Shown here piece by piece: positions 58,826 to 64,000 of a stretch of DNA of 64,000 bases; position 1 is the first letter of the stretch, and the number at the start of each line of letters is the position of its first letter. The DNA comes from Spinellus fusiger (Eukaryota > Mucoromycota > Mucoromycetes > Mucorales > Phycomycetaceae). The stretch covers positions 32,442-96,441 of the forward strand of contig JALLLS010000111.1 in assembly GCA_025094145.1 (NCBI GenBank). Direction: 5' to 3'. The position numbers and the translations under genes are program-made. The notes under the pieces are model-generated. The model saw only the letters and a list, made by a program, of their open reading frames with translations. It was not told where the DNA came from and did no database searches.

Positions 58826-60654
58826 GTTGGCGATGACTTATTCTTCAATAGAAAAAGAAAAGGTACTAATAAAAGGGAGGGGGATGGATCTATGTTATGG
58901 ATCATTAGTGATTAATGAAAAGAGAAAGAGAAAACACTCTTCATGGACTGGATGAAGAATGCAGTATGCCAAGAATTGATACTTTCTCTTTCTCTTCTTC
59001 CCTTTCCTTCTTCCTTTGTTTTTGTGCAAGTAGACAACTCAAGATCCCTATCTTTTGTCCTTTTAACAATGTATTCAGTCTTTATAATAAACCAATCAAT
59101 AAAAAGCCACTTTACTATGGATCCGATCCTACCCTTTGATTCTAATGTGTGTGTGTGTGTGTGGGTATGATCAATGACACTTATAGAGAAGGAATAGAAA
59201 AACCACAACTGCATCCATTAACATAAGAATCACACTCTAGAAAGAAAAAAAGACATGTAAACCTATTATAGATTATTACTCCACCAAGAAAGAGGTCCCA
59301 GTAGCAATAGGATATTGACCTTTAATGTATACATTTATCAGTGAATTCTCAGTCATTCCATTTAGATTCAAGTCTCCTTGGGGAGCAATCAAGAAAACAC
59401 AACAATCCATACTCTTTGTCTTGTCATTGAATCAGGATCCAGTCTGATTCTTTCTTTCTTTCTCTTTAAAATGGCCATAGCCATAATAATAGCCATAATA
59501 ATACTAATAATCGTGATTATTCAGACAAGTAGAAAATAACAAGACTGAACAAAGATAGTTTTTATCAAGTGAAGTGTGGTTCATTATTTATACTTTTTGT
59601 GTGGGTGCTTGTCCTTCAGTGGCATTTTACCTTTTGGTAGTTAATGATTAATCCGTGGCCTAGCTTATTGATAGATGCAACCGTATGGTTGGTGTAGATG
59701 ATTTATCCTATGGTAGTTTACATAGGTGTAGCTTTATGGCTGGTTCATTAGATAAGCACACCATTATAGAGCCATCTATTATGTGTCTTCACTTTAATTG
59801 CCTTTGATAGGTCTTATTTAATCCACTAAGGATTTATAGATGAAGGCAGCTCATTAAGTATCTAGTAGTACACTGAGCTTTAGAAGGTGATTTGTAGTTA
59901 CAACCAATCAGTGAGATTATACAGAGATGTACTATGGTACTTGTGTGCACTCAAGCTTTCATAGAGTATTCTGAATGTCACAGCACACTACTTGTGTTGA
60001 CCTATTCATAGAGAATCTTTGGATTGAAGTTGGAACACAACAATAATAATAATATATACATAGTATGTAGTCATAAAGATGAATGGATATTTCTACCATA
60101 AGAGAACAATGACTGGGCTTTCTGCTTCTATCCAAGCCAGTGGATGGACCTTTTTCTTGTTCTTTGATTTTCAAGTAATAAAGACCAAGGAGAAGAAAAT
60201 AAAATTGCTTATAATATGAGACATATTGAAGAGCTCCTCCCTCATGCTTCTAGAAGATATAAAGGAGACATCCAACATTCCATTTCTGAGTTCTGATGTC
60301 TGATGTCTGATTTCTGATTTCTGATTTCTGATTTCTGATTTCTGAGTTCTGAGTTCTGATTTCCTAATTTCCAGTTTCTTCCATTTTAGAAGTAATATAT
60401 ATATATATATATTTATCTTTTTCCTACTGTTGTACATGCACACAAAAATACAGTGTGTAGTCTATTTGCTTGGTGTATATCTGTTCAATGGTCATCTATT
60501 CTAAATGTTACCCTCATTGAATATTAACACCACCCATACTATAAATGTATTTATTTTATAATATTACTATGAAAGATGTACATTGGCCTATGGATTACAA
60601 GCAAGCAAGAAAACAAAGCAAAAATAATAATGGAAAAGAAAAATAAACAAAGGC
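58826..60654. other. Convergent intergenic region CDC55 / ULP1
   Basis: 1.8 kb between two 3' ends. It holds a (TG)n tract at 59143-59162, a heptamer minisatellite at 60284-60361 and a (TA)n run at 60396-60412. No gene was supported. Confidence 0.55.
60284..60361. repeat. TTCTGAT heptamer minisatellite
   Basis: About ten tandem heptamers of the form TTCTGAT, with TTCTGAG and GTCTGAT variants. The opposite strand reads as a K/R-S-E-I/L-R repeat, an effect of the period of seven. It lies in the 3' flank of ULP1, outside any supported exon. Confidence 0.85.
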
Positions 60655-62284
60655 TCAACTGATATGTTTTTGGGAAATATCAAAAACCATTCTTCTTCGA
60701 ATTAGAACCATGTCTTTTTGTGTGAAATCAAAAGGCAGGTTTCTAGACAAACGTTCTGCAAAAGTACAGGTGAACACACCACAGTCAGATCCATTCTTTT
60801 GGTGGGGAATATTCTACACGTACAAAATGTTACTTGGAATACCTTGATATATATATATATATATATATATACTCTTTCTTTATGGATGGATACACATTAA
60901 TAATGAACTTACTTTGGGGGATTCTAGTGTCCAGTCACTTGTATCTAGAACTTTTTTCTTTTTATCAAGGTGCTCTTCTCTCAAATAGTTAAGCAGTAGC
61001 TAATTTCCATACAAGCATCTTCTTATAAGCAATATGCATGGATGGAATAGGGATTGGGAGTGCTCACCTTAAGTGTATAGTCATGGCCCCCTCCTAATGA
61101 ATCATAGACACGTACAAGGGTCCTTTTCATATCAAAAACAGCCAGCACCCAGTGGAGAGATTGATTAATAGGGACAAATACGAGGTCTTTGGCAAAGATG
61201 TCCACCTAGAACACAGTGAATCGTGAATACTTCATAATAAAAGCCCTCTTTGTTTGCCATTCTGACTTACTCTTTTTGTCCACCGCTTCACTTTACTATA
61301 GCCTGATTCTCGAATGGTAGAGTAAAAAAAGGTGTTGAAGCAGTGAATGTCAGGTAATACGCCTGTATTCTCTTTGGATCTGTCCGAGAGCATTTCCATA
61401 TAAAAGTTGATAATCTACACCCACTCGCAGAATGAGTTCAAGTCTTGCCTTTTTTTTTCCTCTCTGGGCATTACCTCATCATTTAACCATACTTCAGGAT
61501 GCAGTTTGTAAATATCCTTGTACTCCACTACTGCTGTCTTCATCTGTGCTATGGTTCCATGCTGTCCTAGGGTCAACAGAGCATCCACCTTTGCTCTTTC
61601 ATCAATGACTGTCTAGAAGAATGAAAACTTACTCTTTTGTTCTCTTCTTCTGTCAGACACTTGACAGAGGCTGGTAGTGGAATGGCTGTGTTTTTATAGA
61701 GTGCATGAAAGGCATCTTCTTCCTTGAGAAGAATATAAACACAGGCAACACTCTTCCCATCTACTCACTTGTTCTGTATCATGTTGGAAATAGCGTTCAA
61801 ACACACGTTTCTTCCGTAGAAATTGGGTGGGGTGTTGGCTGTAGAGTGAGGGCAATGAGGGCAGTGAGGGCAATGAGAGCGTTTGAGAGAGTTGAAGGGC
61901 GTTGAGATGACCCAGCATGGCTTCAAAGCGACTTGTCTCATTATCGGTGGTAGAGTGAAGAGGGGCTTTTGTTAGAGAACCTATAGTGCCCACGGTGTCT
62001 ATAGCACTCTTGGATGGGGCTGGTATAGACCCAACGGTGCTTTTATACACACTCTTCACTAGACTGGGTGGAGCGGGTGGGTGGTAAAACCGCTTACAGA
62101 AAAGAAGAGGTGCGAGTTCATCACTATGTCTTTTGTTTATTGGACAAACAGGAAGAAGTTGTGTTTCTGGGATGGTAAGGGATGTGGTATGTGTGTGGTG
62201 TTCATGCAGTGTAGGTGGACACTGAGCTTGGGTGGATGTGTGACGTGGATGAGGTTGAACTTTTCGCAGGGAACTCGATTCCAT
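60655..62284 (-). CDS. ULP1: SUMO protease Ulp1-like (C48 peptidase)
   Basis: Ulp1/SENP enzymes mature SUMO and remove it from targets (family knowledge). It starts MESSSLRKVQPHPRHTST at 62284, with a disordered His/Pro/Ser-rich N-terminus and a short SLPSLPSLPSLY repeat. After introns come VIDERAKVDALLTLGQHG, VWLNDE, VINFYMEMLSDR, HCFNTFFYSTIRESGY, VKRWTKR, VDIFAKDLVFVPINQSLHW (catalytic His), VRVYDSLGG (catalytic Asp), LLLNYLREEHLDKKK and IPHQKNGSDCGVFTCTFAER (oxyanion Gln and catalytic Cys), ending at the TGA at 60657-60655. All four active-site residues are present. The catalytic domain is complete at about 210 residues. Confidence 0.93.
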
Positions 62285-64000
62285 AAGGGGGGAAAGGTTG
62301 GTTCTACGTTGGAAATAACTTTATTTATTTTTAATAAGAATTCAAAAGAAAATGGACTTGCTTTTTATATTAGTTTTTTTTTTTTTTTCAAATGATTTGC
62401 GTATTCAATTTTCAGGTTTGTGTAGAGTATGAAATAAATCAGATGCACAAATCATTTGGAAAAAGAAAAAAGCAGTCCCATATTGCATCTGTTCTCTCTC
62501 TCTTTTTATAAATACATAAAACTACTTGTTCTCAACCAGAACTGAATGTTTATATTCAGTGAAGTTCTATTCAATAAGAGCAACAAATGCTTCCTCCCAT
62601 CAGCATAAAAAGAAAGAATCTTCTCCAAGGGAGTCTATTTTCTCTGTCTTTATAAAACATATAGTCTATATGTTTTTATATTATATTAGATAAAAAGACA
62701 ATCAATTAAAATCATTCAATTTAAAATAATATTTTTTCCTTAGAGTCATACTATTCTTTTTTATTTTTATTTTTATTCTTTTATAATCAAAGACCACCAG
62801 CCCACTCATTAACTCAACAGAGGAAAGCAATCGACTGTGATACTTTAAATTCATACACTACTATTCACTTGTAGGCTCTATTTTAAAATTTATATAAACT
62901 AATGACTATGAAGAAAATAGACTTAAAATCTTTATTAATTAAAGAAAAAGAGCATTTTGTAGGTATGGAGATGTATTATTATCAAAAGCACCAATGCTTG
63001 GTATGGATACCACTGGAATTAATGGTAGTCTAATATCTTCATTCTCTACCAGCCATTTGTCTGTCCATATACCCTTTAAAGATTAAACTCTTGTTCTGAC
63101 ATAATATCAGTCTCCATCTCTTATTCAGTGATGTACATCCTCTTTCCACTCTACATCTCTATCTTCAATCGAACCCAAAAAAAAAGTTGCTCAATTGAAT
63201 GACACTCAAAACTACAGGGTACTCATTAAAAAAATGGATTTACACCACTCTTTAATTTTCACTGCAATAACATCCTTATTTTATAACATGTGGTGCTATT
63301 TATTTGCATCTGATAGTTAACTCCAGGATTATGTATAATGAAAAAACTCAGGGCAACACATCTTTTTCAAGACACGGCTGTTCTTTTTGGAGCTTATATT
63401 GATATTTTCTATGTAGATACACTCAATATTCTTAAAATAAAACTGCTTTACGGCATTCTATTAATACCAACAGACTTCATGATGATGTTAATAGACTCTT
63501 TTAATAGGCTAATACCTAATACAATTGGTATATGCTTACTGTCTCTACTTTTTTGTATATGGATTTCTATTATAACTCATTAAACAAAAGCATAGAATAA
63601 CTCTATTTCTCTCTCCATTAACCTAACAAGGGCGCTTATGAATCCATCATAGTGTTCAAGGGCTTAATACTATACAGTTGAACATTTCAGTTGATCTTTT
63701 TTGTTGTTGTTGTTGCTCTGGCATCATCACTATCAATATTTTTCTTGTGAGATTCCACCAAGCCATTTGCCTAGCAATACCTCAACAGTTCATATATAAA
63801 AGGGTGAGGTATGTTCAGTATGTCAAATACCTCATTGACAGTAGTATCTTTCCCTACAAGCTACTGCAAAAGATCAAAGGGGTATCTGGGTTGTTTTTGT
63901 CTCAGTCATCCAAGGTACTTTTATGAAGTTATTTATGATATTGGGTGGAGTAAACAATACAGAGAAAGTAGAATGTGTTCTTTTTAAGTATATGTATATA
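62285..64000. other. AT-rich region upstream of ULP1
   Basis: It contains the ULP1 promoter and then AT-rich sequence with short hydrophobic frames (for example 63338-63583 and 63678-63926) that show no recognisable family. A probable Tc1 scrap is listed separately. Confidence 0.5.
62985..63260 (-). mobile_element. Probable decayed Tc1/mariner fragment
   Basis: The layout GGAATTAATGGTAGTCTAAT, about 180 nt later GCTCAATTGAATGACACTC and AAAACTACAGGG, resembles, on the antisense strand, the spacing and wording of the Tc1 copy at 42.25-42.43 kb (GGCATCAGTTACAGCCTGCC, then GTTCAATTGAGTTTAATTCA and GGACTTTGTG). No intact frame remains. Confidence 0.3.

Noticed and set aside
60171..60443. Lys/Glu/Arg repeat protein on the minus strand
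   Set aside because: Created by the TTCTGAT heptamer repeat. It lies in the ULP1 3' flank with no further coding signal.
63338..63926. Two hydrophobic frames near the right edge
   Set aside because: Ile/Leu/Phe-rich composition is expected from AT-rich DNA. No motif, partner exon or flanking gene structure was seen.

Overview
Eukaryotic nuclear DNA, almost certainly an early-diverging filamentous fungus and most likely Mucoromycota (Mucorales-like; inference). Reasons: compact genes with many short introns (about 40-110 nt) on both strands; fungal families such as a PAS-GATA (WC-2-like) regulator, FNIP/Lst4, Sdc1, Vma9 and Ulp1; and decayed transposons of types I associate with Mucorales, including a Fanzor (eukaryotic TnpB-like) remnant. 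No species is assigned.

Layout. (1) 1-15.4 kb, gene-dense: a large unidentified helical-repeat protein running off the left edge, head-to-head with an NKAP-family spliceosome-associated protein; Arp4; an FNIP/Lst4-type DENN protein; then, across a 1.8 kb divergent spacer, an F-BAR protein and a small serine-rich orphan. (2) 15.4-20.9 kb: AT-rich, holding a decayed transposon of about 2.7 kb with a Fanzor remnant at its right end. (3) 21.1-24 kb: ABCF ATPase of the Gcn20/ABCF3 type. (4) 24-29.7 kb: AT-rich desert with one MITE-like element. (5) 29.7-33 kb: PAS-GATA transcription factor, with a hexanucleotide satellite upstream. (6) 33.7-48.9 kb: a 15 kb AT-rich repeat landscape with a 445-bp near-perfect palindrome built from two copies of the Fanzor-element 3' end, a possible solo LTR, a chimeric Tc1/mariner plus PIF1-helicase insertion, and a CACTA-like element of about 3.9 kb with a decayed zinc-finger transposase. 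(7) 49-58.9 kb, very gene-dense: GID8, HIS6, FHIT-type hydrolase, Nse3/MAGE, Sdc1/Dpy-30, Alg7, Vma9 and Cdc55. (8) 58.9-64 kb: the SUMO protease Ulp1 with AT-rich flanks and another likely Tc1 scrap.

The genes are housekeeping functions with no obvious cluster logic: chromatin (Arp4, Sdc1), genome stability and SUMO (Nse3, Ulp1), signalling and nutrient control (FNIP, GID8, Cdc55, Gcn20-like), cytoskeleton (F-BAR), ER and vacuole (Alg7, Vma9), histidine synthesis and photoreceptor-type regulation. The most interesting feature is the repeat system: the Fanzor remnant, the palindrome and the CACTA elements share a terminal motif, and the sequence downstream of the Fanzor stop codon is conserved between loci 19 kb apart. 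Exon boundaries were placed by eye from GT/GC-AG signals, reading frame and family similarity; no alignment or search was run.
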